Shown piece after piece: positions 34,809-43,909 of a stretch of 64,000 nucleotides of DNA; within the stretch, counting starts at the first letter, position 1, and every line of letters starts with the position of its first letter. The stretch covers positions 1,506,001 to 1,570,000 of the forward strand of contig NZ_CP021768.1 of NCBI RefSeq assembly GCF_002192255.1, given 5' to 3'. This DNA is from Stenotrophomonas sp. WZN-1. Lineage in GTDB: Bacteria > Pseudomonadota > Gammaproteobacteria > Xanthomonadales > Xanthomonadaceae. The position numbers and the translations under genes are program-made. Under the pieces are notes generated by a model. It ran no database searches, was not told the DNA's origin, and saw nothing but the letters and a program-made list of their open reading frames with translations.

Positions 34809-35570
34809 ATGCGCCGCCTGCCCTGGGTGGGCCTGCCCACCGACAGCACCGTGCTCGGCCATCACCGTTTCACGATGGCCGGCGAGAAGTACGTGCGCGC
34901 GCTGGCCGAGGCGGCCGAAGTGACCCCGGTGGTGTTGCCCAGCCTGCAGCCACCGCTGCCTGCCGGCAACTGGCTGCAGGGGCTGGATGGCCTGCTGCTG
35001 ACCGGCGCGGTCAGCAATATCGAACCGCAGCACTACGAGGGTGGCCGCAGCTGGCCAGGCAATCCGCATGACCCGGCCCGGGATGCCAATGCCTTTGCGT
35101 TGCTGCAGGAGGCACTGGCGCTGGACCTGCCGGTGCTGGCGATCTGCCGCGGCTTCCAGGAATTGAATGTGGCACTGGGCGGCAGCCTGCATCCGCAGGT
35201 GCATGCGGTGCCCGGCCTGGCGGATCATCGTGAAGATCCGCAGGCGCCGGTGGACGTGCAGTACGGGCCGGCGCATGCGGTCACGCTGGCTGCCGATGGC
35301 TGGCTGTCGCAGTGGCAGGGGGGCGATCGTGTGCAGGTCAATTCGGTGCACGGCCAAGGCATCGCCCGCCTCGCGCAGGGCCTGCAGGTCGAGGCCTGGG
35401 CCGACGATGGGCTGGTCGAAGCGGCACGCAGCCTGCACCATGGTTTCGTGCTCGGCGTACAGTGGCACCCGGAGTGGCGTGTCATGCAGGCGCCGTTCTA
35501 TCACGCTATTTTCCGTGCATTCGGCCAAGCTTGCCGGCAGCACCAACAGAACCGACTGGATTCCCGATGA
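34809..35570 (+). CDS. puuD: Gamma-glutamyl-GABA hydrolase (PuuD-like)
   Basis: Class I glutamine-amidotransferase-fold hydrolase that releases GABA from gamma-glutamyl-GABA, the fourth Puu step. The 253 residues have the nucleophile elbow AICRGFQELNVALGG with the catalytic cysteine and GVQWHPEW with His and Glu. AAGGAG lies seven bases before ATG 34809. The stop overlaps the puuA start (ATGA), so the two are co-translated. Confidence 0.92.
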   Translation: MRRLPWVGLPTDSTVLGHHRFTMAGEKYVRALAEAAEVTPVVLPSLQPPLPAGNWLQGLDGLLLTGAVSNIEPQHYEGGRSWPGNPHDPARDANAFALLQEALALDLPVLAICRGFQELNVALGGSLHPQVHAVPGLADHREDPQAPVDVQYGPAHAVTLAADGWLSQWQGGDRVQVNSVHGQGIARLAQGLQVEAWADDGLVEAARSLHHGFVLGVQWHPEWRVMQAPFYHAIFRAFGQACRQHQQNRLDSR

Positions 35571-36964
35571 GTTCCCGAACGCGCCCGCGCAAGACGGCCA
35601 CGCCCCCCGCACCGCAGGAAAGCACGCTGCTGCGCTGGCTGAAGGAGCGGCGCATCACCGAGGTGGAATGCCTGGTGCCGGACATCACCGGCAACGCGCG
35701 CGGCAAGATCATCCCCGCCGACAAGTTCTCGCATGACTACGGTACGCGGCTGCCCGAAGGCATCTTCGCCACCACCGTCACCGGCGAGTTTCCCGATGAC
35801 TACTACGAGCTGACCTCGCCATCGGACTCGGACATGATGCTGCGCCCCGATCCGGATACGGTGCGGATGGTGCCGTGGGCGGCCGACGCCACCGCGCAGG
35901 TCATCCACGATTGCTACACCAAGAACGGCGAGCCGCATGAGCTGGCACCACGCAACGTGCTGCGTCGCGTGCTGGCGGCTTATGCCGAACTGGGCCTGCG
36001 CCCGGTGGTGGCGCCGGAGCTGGAGTTCTTCCTGGTGCAGAAGAACACCGACCCGGACTTCCCGCTGCTGCCACCGGCTGGCCGTTCCGGGCGCCCGGAA
36101 ACCGCGCGGCAGTCGTACTCGATCGATGCGGTCAACGAGTTCGACCCGATCCTCGACCTGATGTACGACTACGCCGATGCGATGAAGCTGGACGTGGACA
36201 CCCTGATCCACGAATCCGGTGCGGCGCAGCTGGAAGTCAACTTCACCCATGCCGATGCGATGGACCTGGCCGACCAGGTGTTCCTGTTCAAGCGCACCAT
36301 GCGCGAGGCAGCGATGCGCCACGGTGTCTATGCCACGTTCCTGGCCAAGCCGATGGAGAACGAACCGGGCAGTGCCATGCACATCCACCAGAGCCTGGTG
36401 CGGGTGAGCGATGGCAGCAACGTGTTCGCCGGCGAGACCGATGCCGAGGGCGAGTTCAGCCCGGTGTTCGGCCACTACCTGGGCGGCCTGCAGAAGTACG
36501 CGCCGCAGGCGATGGCGTTCTTCGCGCCGAACGTGAACTCCTACCGCCGGCTGGTGTTCGGCGAAGTCTCGCCGAGCAACGTCCATTGGGGCTTCGACAA
36601 CCGCACCTGCGGCCTGCGCGTGCCGCTGGATACGCCGGAGAACATGCGCGTGGAGAGCCGTTTCGCCGGGTCCGATGCCAATCCCTACCTGGCAATGGCC
36701 GCGACCCTGGCCTGTGGCCTGCTCGGCATCCGCGAGCGGCTGGCACCGGATGCGCCGGTGACCGGCAGCGCCAAGGAACTGGGCTACAACCTGCCGCGCT
36801 CGCTGGGCGAGGCGCTGGACGGGCTGGAGCAGTGCAGCGAGCTGCAGGCACTGCTGGGTGAGCGCTTCTGCCGGGCCTACATCTCGGTCAAGCGCAAGGA
36901 ATACGAGACCTTTTTCCGCGTCATCAGCTCGTGGGAGCGCGAGTTCCTGCTGCTGAACGTCTGA
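35567..36964 (+). CDS. puuA: Gamma-glutamylputrescine synthetase (PuuA-like, glutamine synthetase family)
   Basis: ATP-dependent ligase of the glutamine synthetase family, 465 residues, that joins glutamate to putrescine to start the Puu pathway. APELEFFLVQ and ESGAAQLEVNF supply metal-binding glutamates, GSAMHIHQSL the conserved histidine, and NVHWGFDNRTCGLRVP the nucleotide/glutamate loop. It lacks the adenylylation loop of GlnA. Sequence alone cannot separate putrescine from other amines, but puuB, puuD and the Pot transporter around it make putrescine most likely. Confidence 0.9.
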   Translation: MSSRTRPRKTATPPAPQESTLLRWLKERRITEVECLVPDITGNARGKIIPADKFSHDYGTRLPEGIFATTVTGEFPDDYYELTSPSDSDMMLRPDPDTVRMVPWAADATAQVIHDCYTKNGEPHELAPRNVLRRVLAAYAELGLRPVVAPELEFFLVQKNTDPDFPLLPPAGRSGRPETARQSYSIDAVNEFDPILDLMYDYADAMKLDVDTLIHESGAAQLEVNFTHADAMDLADQVFLFKRTMREAAMRHGVYATFLAKPMENEPGSAMHIHQSLVRVSDGSNVFAGETDAEGEFSPVFGHYLGGLQKYAPQAMAFFAPNVNSYRRLVFGEVSPSNVHWGFDNRTCGLRVPLDTPENMRVESRFAGSDANPYLAMAATLACGLLGIRERLAPDAPVTGSAKELGYNLPRSLGEALDGLEQCSELQALLGERFCRAYISVKRKEYETFFRVISSWEREFLLLNV

Positions 36965-37056
36965 GCATCCGGAATAGAAAAATCCGCCGCCGGGGGGTAG
37001 GCTGGCACCCGTCGCCGGCCCCGCCGGCCCCCCCTTCCCGCATTCTGGAGCACCCG

Positions 37057-38166
37057 ATGAAGCTGCGTATCCTCACGCTCGGCCTGGCCTCCGCCATGCT
37101 TTCCGCCTGTGGCGGTGGCAACGGCGGCGCGCAGGACAGCCAGGTCCTGAACGTCTACAACTACAGCGATTACATCGCCGAGGACACCATTCCGACCTTC
37201 GAGAAGGAGAGCGGCATCGAGGTGACCTACGATGTGTTCGACAGCGATGAGATGGTCGAGACCAAGCTGCTGGCCGGCAACAGCGGCTACGACGTGGTGG
37301 TGCCGACCCTGAACTTCTTCGGCCGCCAGATCCAGGCCGGCGTGTTCCTGCCGCTGGACAAGAGCAAGATCCCGAACCTGGCCAACCTCGATCCGGCGGT
37401 GATGAAGCGCATCGCCACCCAGGATCCGGGCAACCAGTACGGCGTGCCGTACATGATCGGCACCACCGGCATCGGCTACAACGTGGACATGCTGAAGCAG
37501 CGCTTCGGTGGCAGCACCGACATCGCCAACAGCTGGGACCTGGTGTTCAAGCCGGAGAACATCAGCAAGATGAAGGACTGCGGCGTGACCATCCTGGACA
37601 CGCCGGCGGACATGATCCCGATCGCACTGCATTACCTGGGCCTGGACCCGCACAGCGGCGACCCGGCCGAGCTGCAGAAGGCCGCCGACCTGTTGAAGTC
37701 GATCCGCCCGTACGTGCAGAACTTCCACTCCTCGCAGTACGTGGGTTCGCTGGCCAACGGCGGTACCTGCCTGGTGGTCGGCTGGTCGGGTGACATCATC
37801 CAGGCCCGCGACCGCGCCGAGGAAGCCAGCAATGGCGTGCACGTGGCCTATTCGATCCCGAAGGAAGGCGCACCGCAGTGGTTCGACATGCTGGCGATCC
37901 CGAAGGATGCCAAGCACCCGGAGGCGGCCTACGCCTTCATCAACTACCTGCTGCAGCCGAAGGTTGCCGCGGCCAACACCAACTTCATCCATTACGCCAA
38001 CCCGGTGCCGACCGCGACCCCGCTGGTGGATGAGGCGATCCGTACCGACCCGACCATCTACCCGCCGGCCGACGTGGCCGAGAAGATGTTCACCTATTCG
38101 ATCAACACGCCGGAGACCGACAAGCTCTACACCCGGCTGTGGACCGAGGTGAAGACCGGCCGCTAG
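37057..38166 (+). CDS. potF: Putrescine-binding lipoprotein of an ABC importer (PotF-like)
   Basis: Periplasmic solute-binding protein for putrescine or related polyamines, 369 residues. The signal ends with lipobox LSAC, so it should be membrane-anchored. VLNVYNYSDYIAEDTIPTFE and GTTGIGYNVDML are typical PotF/PotD positions, with SDYI and the later VGWSGD contributing polyamine contacts. CTGGAG precedes the ATG. It is separated from potG by a SMAG-type repeat pair, which probably lowers downstream expression. Confidence 0.92.
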   Translation: MKLRILTLGLASAMLSACGGGNGGAQDSQVLNVYNYSDYIAEDTIPTFEKESGIEVTYDVFDSDEMVETKLLAGNSGYDVVVPTLNFFGRQIQAGVFLPLDKSKIPNLANLDPAVMKRIATQDPGNQYGVPYMIGTTGIGYNVDMLKQRFGGSTDIANSWDLVFKPENISKMKDCGVTILDTPADMIPIALHYLGLDPHSGDPAELQKAADLLKSIRPYVQNFHSSQYVGSLANGGTCLVVGWSGDIIQARDRAEEASNGVHVAYSIPKEGAPQWFDMLAIPKDAKHPEAAYAFINYLLQPKVAAANTNFIHYANPVPTATPLVDEAIRTDPTIYPPADVAEKMFTYSINTPETDKLYTRLWTEVKTGR

Positions 38167-38180
38167 GGGCTGGCTGGCAG

Positions 38181-38243
38181 GTGGGTGCCGACCGTTGGTC
38201 GGCATGCTTTTCCGGCAGGGCCGACCAACGGTCGGCCCCCACC
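38181..38243 (+). repeat. Inverted pair of GTGGGTGCCGACC-type stem-loops between potF and potG
   Basis: GTGGGTGCCGACCGTTGGTC at the left faces GACCAACGGTCGGCCCCCAC at the right. The core GCCGACC-GTT-GGTCGGC also occurs at 52.4 and 60.8 kb. It belongs to the same general class of intergenic palindromes as SMAG but has GTGG instead of GTAG at the end. Confidence 0.75.
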
Positions 38244-38355
38244 AGATCTGCAGATCCCCCCGGCCCGGTGGGTGCCACCCGTTGCCGTCATATCCCCTGC
38301 GGCCCCCGGCCGGTAGAATGGCGGCCGCTGTCCACCGCCCGCTCCCGGAGCCCCC

Positions 38356-39492
38356 ATGCCCGTTGAAGCCCAGCCGGTAGCCACCGTCGTCGACACGACC
38401 GGTGCGCCCGGCTATCTCTCCATTCGTGACCTGCGCAAGGAATTCGACGGTTTCGTCGCCGTCGACGACGTCAACCTGGACGTGCGCAAGGGCGAGATCT
38501 TTGCCCTGCTCGGTGGCTCCGGCAGTGGCAAGTCGACCCTGCTGCGCTGCCTGGGCGGCTTCGAGACGCCCACCAAGGGCAGCATCACCCTCGATGGCCA
38601 GCGCCTGGACGCACTGCCGCCGTACCAGCGGCCGGTCAACATGATGTTCCAGTCCTATGCCCTGTTCCCGCACATGACGGTCGAGCAGAACATCGCCTTC
38701 GGGCTGAAGCAGGATGGCCTGGGCAAGGACGCGATCAGCAAGCGCGTCGGCGAGATGCTGGACCTGGTGCAGATGGGGCATCTGGGCAAGCGCAAGCCGC
38801 ACCAGCTGTCCGGCGGCCAGCAGCAGCGCGTGGCGCTGGCGCGGTCGCTGGCCAAGGGGCCGAAGCTGCTGCTGCTGGACGAACCGATGGGCGCGCTGGA
38901 CAAGAAGCTGCGCTCGCAGATGCAGCTGGAACTGGTCAGCATCATCGAATCGTCGGGCGTGACCTGCGTGATGGTCACCCACGATCAGGAAGAAGCGATG
39001 ACCATGGCCACCCGCATCGCGGTGATGGATGCCGGCTGGATCCAGCAGGTGGGCAAGCCGGACGAAGTCTACGAGCAGCCGGCCAACCGCTTCGTCGCCG
39101 AGTTCATCGGCTCGGTCAACCTGTTCGACGGGGTGATCGACGAGGACCTGCCCGAGTACGTGACCGTGCGCTCGCCGCTGTTCCCGGCACCGATCTACAT
39201 CGCCCATGGCATCACCTGCTATGAAGGGCAGCCGGTCGCGTTCGCGCTGCGCCCGGAGAAGGTGATGATCGGCAAGGACGAGCCGGAAGGGCACACCAAC
39301 AAGGCGCAGGGTGTGATCGAGGACATCGCCTACTTCGGCAGCCATTCGGTCTACCACGTGCGCCTGCCCAGCGGCGCCAAGGTGCTGGCCAACTTCGCCA
39401 ACTCGCAGCGCTGGGCCAGTGACGGCCTGACCTGGGGCGACGAAGTGTGGGTGCACTGGCGCGACAACGACGGCGTGGTGCTGACCTCATGA
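38356..39492 (+). CDS. potG: Putrescine ABC transporter ATPase (PotG-like)
   Basis: ATPase of the putrescine importer, 378 residues. Walker A GGSGSGKST, Q-loop FQSYALFPHMTVEQN, signature LSGGQQQRVALAR and Walker B LLLLDEPMGALDKKL are all present, followed by a C-terminal TOBE region (FALRPEKVMIG). Its stop overlaps the potH start by ATGA. Confidence 0.94.
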   Translation: MPVEAQPVATVVDTTGAPGYLSIRDLRKEFDGFVAVDDVNLDVRKGEIFALLGGSGSGKSTLLRCLGGFETPTKGSITLDGQRLDALPPYQRPVNMMFQSYALFPHMTVEQNIAFGLKQDGLGKDAISKRVGEMLDLVQMGHLGKRKPHQLSGGQQQRVALARSLAKGPKLLLLDEPMGALDKKLRSQMQLELVSIIESSGVTCVMVTHDQEEAMTMATRIAVMDAGWIQQVGKPDEVYEQPANRFVAEFIGSVNLFDGVIDEDLPEYVTVRSPLFPAPIYIAHGITCYEGQPVAFALRPEKVMIGKDEPEGHTNKAQGVIEDIAYFGSHSVYHVRLPSGAKVLANFANSQRWASDGLTWGDEVWVHWRDNDGVVLTS

Positions 39493-40421
39493 GCGTCGCC
39501 GGCCTGAAGCGCTGGCTGCCGGGGCTGCGTGCCACGGTGATCGGCATTCCGTACCTGTGGCTGCTGCTGTTCTTCGCAGTGCCGTTCCTGATCGTGCTGA
39601 TGATCAGCTTCTCGCTCAGCCGGGTCGGCTCGCCGCCGTACACCTGGCTGCTGCAGTACGCGGACGGCGGCTTCTCGCTGAAGCTGAACCTGGAAAACTA
39701 CCTGGCGCTGTTCCGTGATTCGATCTATGCGCAGGCGTTCCTGAGCTCGATCAGGATCGCGGCGATCTCCACCTTCCTCACCCTGCTGATCGGCTATCCG
39801 ATGGCCTATGCCATCGCGCGCCTGTCGCCGGCCGCGCGCAACGTGGCGATGATGCTGGTGGTGCTGCCGTCATGGACCTCGTTCCTGATCCGCGTGTATG
39901 CGTGGAAGGCGATCCTGGACCGCAACGGCCTGCTCGACCAGTTCCTGCAGTTCAGCGGCCTGCAGTCGCTGATGACCAGCATGGGCCTGCCCAAGCTGCA
40001 GCTGATCGATACCCCGACCGCCGCCTACATCGGCATCGTCTACTGCTACCTGCCGTTCATGGTGCTGCCGCTGTACGCCAACCTGGTCAAGCATGACCAC
40101 CGCCTGCTGGAGGCGGCCTACGACCTCGGCGCCAAGCCGTGGCAGGCGTTCCTGCGCATCACGTTGCCGCTGTCGAAGGCGGGCATCATCGCCGGCTGCA
40201 TGCTGGTAATGATCCCGGCGGTGGGTGAATTCGTGATCCCGGAAATGCTGGGCGGCTCGGAGACGCTGATGGTCGGTCGCCAGCTGTGGAACGAGTTCTT
40301 CAACAACCGCAACTGGCCGGGTGCCTCGGCGATGGCGGTGGCGATGATCCTGTTGCTGCTGGTGCCGATCCTGCTGTTCAACCGTTCCCAGCAGCGCCTG
40401 CTGGAAGGGAAGCAGGCATGA
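39489..40421 (+). CDS. potH: Putrescine ABC transporter permease (PotH-like)
   Basis: First inner-membrane permease of the importer, 310 residues with six membrane helices and the coupling loop EAAYDLGAKPWQAFLRI. ATG 39489 (MSVAGLKRWLPG) overlaps the potG stop, and its own stop overlaps potI, showing a tightly coupled potGHI unit. Confidence 0.94.
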   Translation: MSVAGLKRWLPGLRATVIGIPYLWLLLFFAVPFLIVLMISFSLSRVGSPPYTWLLQYADGGFSLKLNLENYLALFRDSIYAQAFLSSIRIAAISTFLTLLIGYPMAYAIARLSPAARNVAMMLVVLPSWTSFLIRVYAWKAILDRNGLLDQFLQFSGLQSLMTSMGLPKLQLIDTPTAAYIGIVYCYLPFMVLPLYANLVKHDHRLLEAAYDLGAKPWQAFLRITLPLSKAGIIAGCMLVMIPAVGEFVIPEMLGGSETLMVGRQLWNEFFNNRNWPGASAMAVAMILLLLVPILLFNRSQQRLLEGKQA

Positions 40422-41260
40422 GCCCGCGTAGCGCCAAGGGCCTCGGGCTGGGCGTGCTGTTGCTCGGCTTCGCCTTCCTGTACCTGCCGATCCTGCTGTT
40501 GATGTTCTATTCGTTCAACAGCTCGCGGCTGGCGATGGTCTGGGCCGGGTTCTCCACCCGCGCCTACAGCGACCTGTTCGCCGACCGCGCGCTGATGGAT
40601 GCGATGTGGACCAGCCTGGTGGTGGCGTTCTGGACCGCCTGCACGGCCACCGTGCTCGGCACGTTGGCGGCAATGGTGATGACCCGCTTCAAGCGTTTCC
40701 GCGGCAAGCCGCTGTTTGGCGCGCTGGTGACCGCGCCGCTAGTGATGCCGGACGTGATCCTGGGCTTCTCGCTGATGGCGCTGCTGGCTTCGATGGGCGC
40801 GATTCCCGGCTTCCCCGCGCGTGGCCTGGCCACCATCTGGATCGCGCACGTGACCTTCACCCTGTGCTTCGTCACCGTGGTGGTGTCTTCGCGCCTGCAG
40901 GAAATGGACCTGTCGCTGGAAGAAGCGGCGATGGACCTGGGCGCCAGCCGGTTGACCGTGTTCGGCCGCATCACCCTGCCGATCATCGCGCCGGCACTGG
41001 TGGCGGGCTGGCTGCTGGCGTTCACCCTGTCGCTGGATGACGTGGTGGTGGCCAGCTTCGTGGCCACGCCGGGCTCGACCACGCTGCCGATGAAGGTGTT
41101 CGCCTCGGTGCGCATGGGCATCAGCCCGAAGATCAATGCGCTGGCCACGCTGCTGGTGTCGGCGGTGTCGATCGCCGCGGTGATCGGCTGGTACATCAAT
41201 GCCCGCGCCGAGAAACGGCGCCAGCGCGACCTGCAGCTGGCGCGGCAGGACAACGGTTGA
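40418..41260 (+). CDS. potI: Putrescine ABC transporter permease (PotI-like)
   Basis: Second permease, 280 residues, six membrane helices and the coupling loop EAAMDLGASRLTVFGRI. It begins at ATG 40418 inside the end of potH. After 83 bases the succinate-semialdehyde dehydrogenase gene follows on the same strand. Confidence 0.94.
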   Translation: MSPRSAKGLGLGVLLLGFAFLYLPILLLMFYSFNSSRLAMVWAGFSTRAYSDLFADRALMDAMWTSLVVAFWTACTATVLGTLAAMVMTRFKRFRGKPLFGALVTAPLVMPDVILGFSLMALLASMGAIPGFPARGLATIWIAHVTFTLCFVTVVVSSRLQEMDLSLEEAAMDLGASRLTVFGRITLPIIAPALVAGWLLAFTLSLDDVVVASFVATPGSTTLPMKVFASVRMGISPKINALATLLVSAVSIAAVIGWYINARAEKRRQRDLQLARQDNG

Positions 41261-41343
41261 GTCCGCGGCCTGCCGGCTGATCCGGCAACATCCGGCTCAC
41301 GGGCAACCGCGCACAATGGGGATCTTCCAGATGGAGATCCCCC

Positions 41344-42708
41344 ATGACCGTCGAGATTATCGATCCGGCCACCGGCCAGGTGACCTACCGCCATGAACTG
41401 ATGGGTGCTGCCGACATCGAGCAGCGCCTGCAGGCTGCTGCCGATGCCTTCCCCGGCTGGGCTGATCACTCGTTGCAGGATCGCGGTGCCATCCTGCGCC
41501 AGATCGCTGCGCAGCTGCGCGCGCGCCGTGACGATCTGCAGCAGGCGATGACCCACGAGATGGGCAAGCTCAAGGCCGAAGCGCTGGCCGAGGTCGACAA
41601 GTGCGCCGCGGCCTGTGAGTACTACGCCGACCACGCGGCCGACTACCTCAAGCCGCAGCTGATCGACACCGAAGCCCAGCGGAGTTACGTGCGCTACGAG
41701 CCGATCGGCTGCGTGTTCGCGGTGATGCCATGGAATTTCCCGATCTGGCAGGTGTTCCGTTTCCTCGCGCCGGCGTTCATGGCCGGCAACGTGGCCCTGC
41801 TCAAGCACGCCAGCAACGTGCCGCAGTGCGCCGACCTGATCCTGGCGGTGTGCCGTGACGGAGGCCTGCCGGATGGCGTGTTCGATGTACTGCACATCGA
41901 CAACGACCAAGCCGCCGAGGTGCTGCGCGACGCACGGGTGAAGGCGGTGACGCTGACCGGCAGCGAGCGCGCAGGGCGCTCGATCGCATCCAATGCCGGC
42001 AGCCAGCTGAAGAAGTCGGTGATGGAGCTGGGTGGCAGCGATGCCTTCGTGGTGCTCGACGATGCCGACCTCGACAGGACCGTGGCGGCGGCCGTGAAGT
42101 CGCGTTTCGACAACAGTGGGCAGACCTGCATCGCGGCCAAGCGCTTCATCGTGGTCGATGCGGTGGCCGATGACTTCACCCGACGCTTCGTTGAAGCCGC
42201 AGGCGAGCGCCAGTACGGCGATCCCAACGAGCGTGGCACCACGCTGGCGCCGATGGCGCGCGCCGACCTGCGCGATGAACTGCACAAGCAGGTGCAGGCC
42301 AGCGTGGCCAAGGGCGCGCGGGTGCTGGTCGGCGGTGAGCCGATTGCCGGCACCCATGCCGGCTATCCGGCGACCGTACTCGATCAGGTCGGCCCGGGCA
42401 TGCCGGCCTACGACGAGGAGCTATTCGGGCCGGTGGCCGCAGTGATACGGGTCAAGGACGAGGCCGAGGCACTGCGCGTGGCGAACGACACCCGCTTCGG
42501 CCTGGGTGGCAGTGTGTGGACCGGCGATCCGGTACGTGGCGAGCGCTTCGCAAAGCGCATGGAATGCGGCGCCGCGTTCGTCAACGCCATCGTCAAGAGC
42601 GACGCGCGGCTGCCGTTTGGTGGCAGCAAGCAGTCCGGTTTCGGTCGGGAGCTGGCCGACCACGGCATCCATGAGTTCATGAACATCAAGACCGTCTACG
42701 TGGCTTGA
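41344..42708 (+). CDS. gabD: Succinate-semialdehyde dehydrogenase (short Sad/GabD type)
   Basis: Aldehyde dehydrogenase of 454 residues, the length of Sad-type NAD(P)-dependent succinate-semialdehyde dehydrogenases. VMPWNFPIWQVFRFLAPA is the cofactor groove, SVMELGGSDAFVVL has the general base and NSGQTCIAAKRFIV the catalytic cysteine. It would finish putrescine breakdown by making succinate after transamination of GABA. Substrate is inferred from length and context. Confidence 0.87.
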   Translation: MTVEIIDPATGQVTYRHELMGAADIEQRLQAAADAFPGWADHSLQDRGAILRQIAAQLRARRDDLQQAMTHEMGKLKAEALAEVDKCAAACEYYADHAADYLKPQLIDTEAQRSYVRYEPIGCVFAVMPWNFPIWQVFRFLAPAFMAGNVALLKHASNVPQCADLILAVCRDGGLPDGVFDVLHIDNDQAAEVLRDARVKAVTLTGSERAGRSIASNAGSQLKKSVMELGGSDAFVVLDDADLDRTVAAAVKSRFDNSGQTCIAAKRFIVVDAVADDFTRRFVEAAGERQYGDPNERGTTLAPMARADLRDELHKQVQASVAKGARVLVGGEPIAGTHAGYPATVLDQVGPGMPAYDEELFGPVAAVIRVKDEAEALRVANDTRFGLGGSVWTGDPVRGERFAKRMECGAAFVNAIVKSDARLPFGGSKQSGFGRELADHGIHEFMNIKTVYVA

Positions 42709-42721
42709 TGCGCCTGCTTTT

Positions 42722-42804
42722 GTAGAGTCGAGCCATGCTCGACTGCTCTTCGCTCGATTCTACGGAATGCGTCGTACTGGAAGTCGAGCATGGCTCGACT
42801 CTAC
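42722..42804 (+). repeat. Inverted pair of SMAG (GTAG) elements
   Basis: GTAGAGTCGAGCCATGCTCG at the left and CGAGCATGGCTCGACTCTAC at the right enclose a 43-base spacer. It lies between gabD and the convergent corA. Confidence 0.85.
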
Positions 42805-42853
42805 AGAAGGCGGGTCATGTGCCACGACCAATGATCGTGGCCGACTGGTCCGG

Positions 42854-42880
42854 GGGGTATCGTCCGTTGGTCGATACCCC
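42854..42880 (-). terminator. Hairpin directly after corA
   Basis: A perfect 9-bp stem, GGGGTATCG/CGATACCCC, begins at the base after the corA stop codon on the minus strand. No T-run follows, so it may act as an mRNA end-protector as much as a terminator. Confidence 0.5.
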
Positions 42881-43903
42881 TCACAACCACTTCGCGCGCT
42901 TGAACAAGCGGTACAGCCCCACGCACACGCCGCCCACGCCCACGATCATCAGCGGGTAGGACCACGGTTCGCTCAGCTCCGGCATGTGGCTGAAGTTCAT
43001 GCCGTACCAGCTGGTGATCAGCGTCGGTGCCGCCAGCAGCGCGGCCCACGCGCCGAGGCGCTTGACCGTCTCGCCCTGCGCCAGCGTCACCAGCGACAGG
43101 TTCACGCTCAGTGCGGTGCCCAGCATTTCGCGCAGGGTGTCGATCACATCGCTGATGCGTACCGCATGGTCGTGCACGTCGCGCACGTAGAGCTTCACTT
43201 CATCGGGAATCAGCTCGCCCTGGTAGCGGCGCAGCTGCGCCAGCACATCCTGCAGCGGCGCCACCGCCATCCGCATCTTGTTCAGTTCGCGCTTGAGCTC
43301 GTACAGCCGCACCACCGTGCTGCGCTTGTAGTTGTCGGCGAAGATGTCCTTTTCCAGCAGGTCCAGGGTGTCGCGGAAGCGGTGCACGATCGGCAGGTAG
43401 TTGTCGACCACGAAGTCGGTCACCGCATACAGGCAGTACGACGGGCCCATCTTCAGCAGCTGCGGCTCGCGTTCCACCCGTGCACGCACCGGCGCGTAGG
43501 ACAGCGAGGCGCCGTGGCGGACCGTCACCAGGAAGCGCGGGCCGAGGAAGGCGTGGGTTTCGCCATACTGGATGCGTTCGTCCACCATCTGTGCGGTGGT
43601 CACCACCACGAACAGCGAGTTGCCGTAGGTCTCGACCTTGGGCCGCTGGTGCGCGTTGCGCGCATCCTCGATGGCCAGGTCGTGCAGGCAGAATTCCTCC
43701 TGCAGTTTCAGCAGCACATCGTCGTTGGGGTCGTACAGGCCGACCCAGACGAAACCATTGCCACTGGCAATGACATCGCTGATGGCATCCAGGCTGATGT
43801 CGTGGCGTTTGCCCTCGTCATCGTAGTGGACGCAGTTGATGACGCAGGCGGGGTTGGCCGAGGCAGGGGCGGAAGCGGAGGCGGGCAATGACATGCCCGC
43901 CAT
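42881..43903 (-). CDS. corA: CorA-type magnesium/cobalt channel
   Basis: Inner-membrane Mg2+ (and Co2+/Ni2+) channel subunit, 340 residues. A long cytoplasmic helical funnel precedes two C-terminal helices, and the diagnostic GMN motif is in SWYGMNFSHMPE. The positively charged end RLFKRAKWL matches the CorA basic tail. ATG 43903 is taken; ATG 43894 is equally possible. It follows the DUF4105 gene by 6 bases and shares the block with corC, a protein of Mg2+/Co2+ handling. Confidence 0.94.
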   Translation of the reverse strand: MAGMSLPASASAPASANPACVINCVHYDDEGKRHDISLDAISDVIASGNGFVWVGLYDPNDDVLLKLQEEFCLHDLAIEDARNAHQRPKVETYGNSLFVVVTTAQMVDERIQYGETHAFLGPRFLVTVRHGASLSYAPVRARVEREPQLLKMGPSYCLYAVTDFVVDNYLPIVHRFRDTLDLLEKDIFADNYKRSTVVRLYELKRELNKMRMAVAPLQDVLAQLRRYQGELIPDEVKLYVRDVHDHAVRISDVIDTLREMLGTALSVNLSLVTLAQGETVKRLGAWAALLAAPTLITSWYGMNFSHMPELSEPWSYPLMIVGVGGVCVGLYRLFKRAKWL

Positions 43904-43909
43904 CGTGCG

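Noticed and set aside
36877..39456. 859-residue open frame on the minus strand
   Set aside because: It lies antisense to puuA, potF and potG, all with clear family motifs; the frame is a GC-driven shadow.
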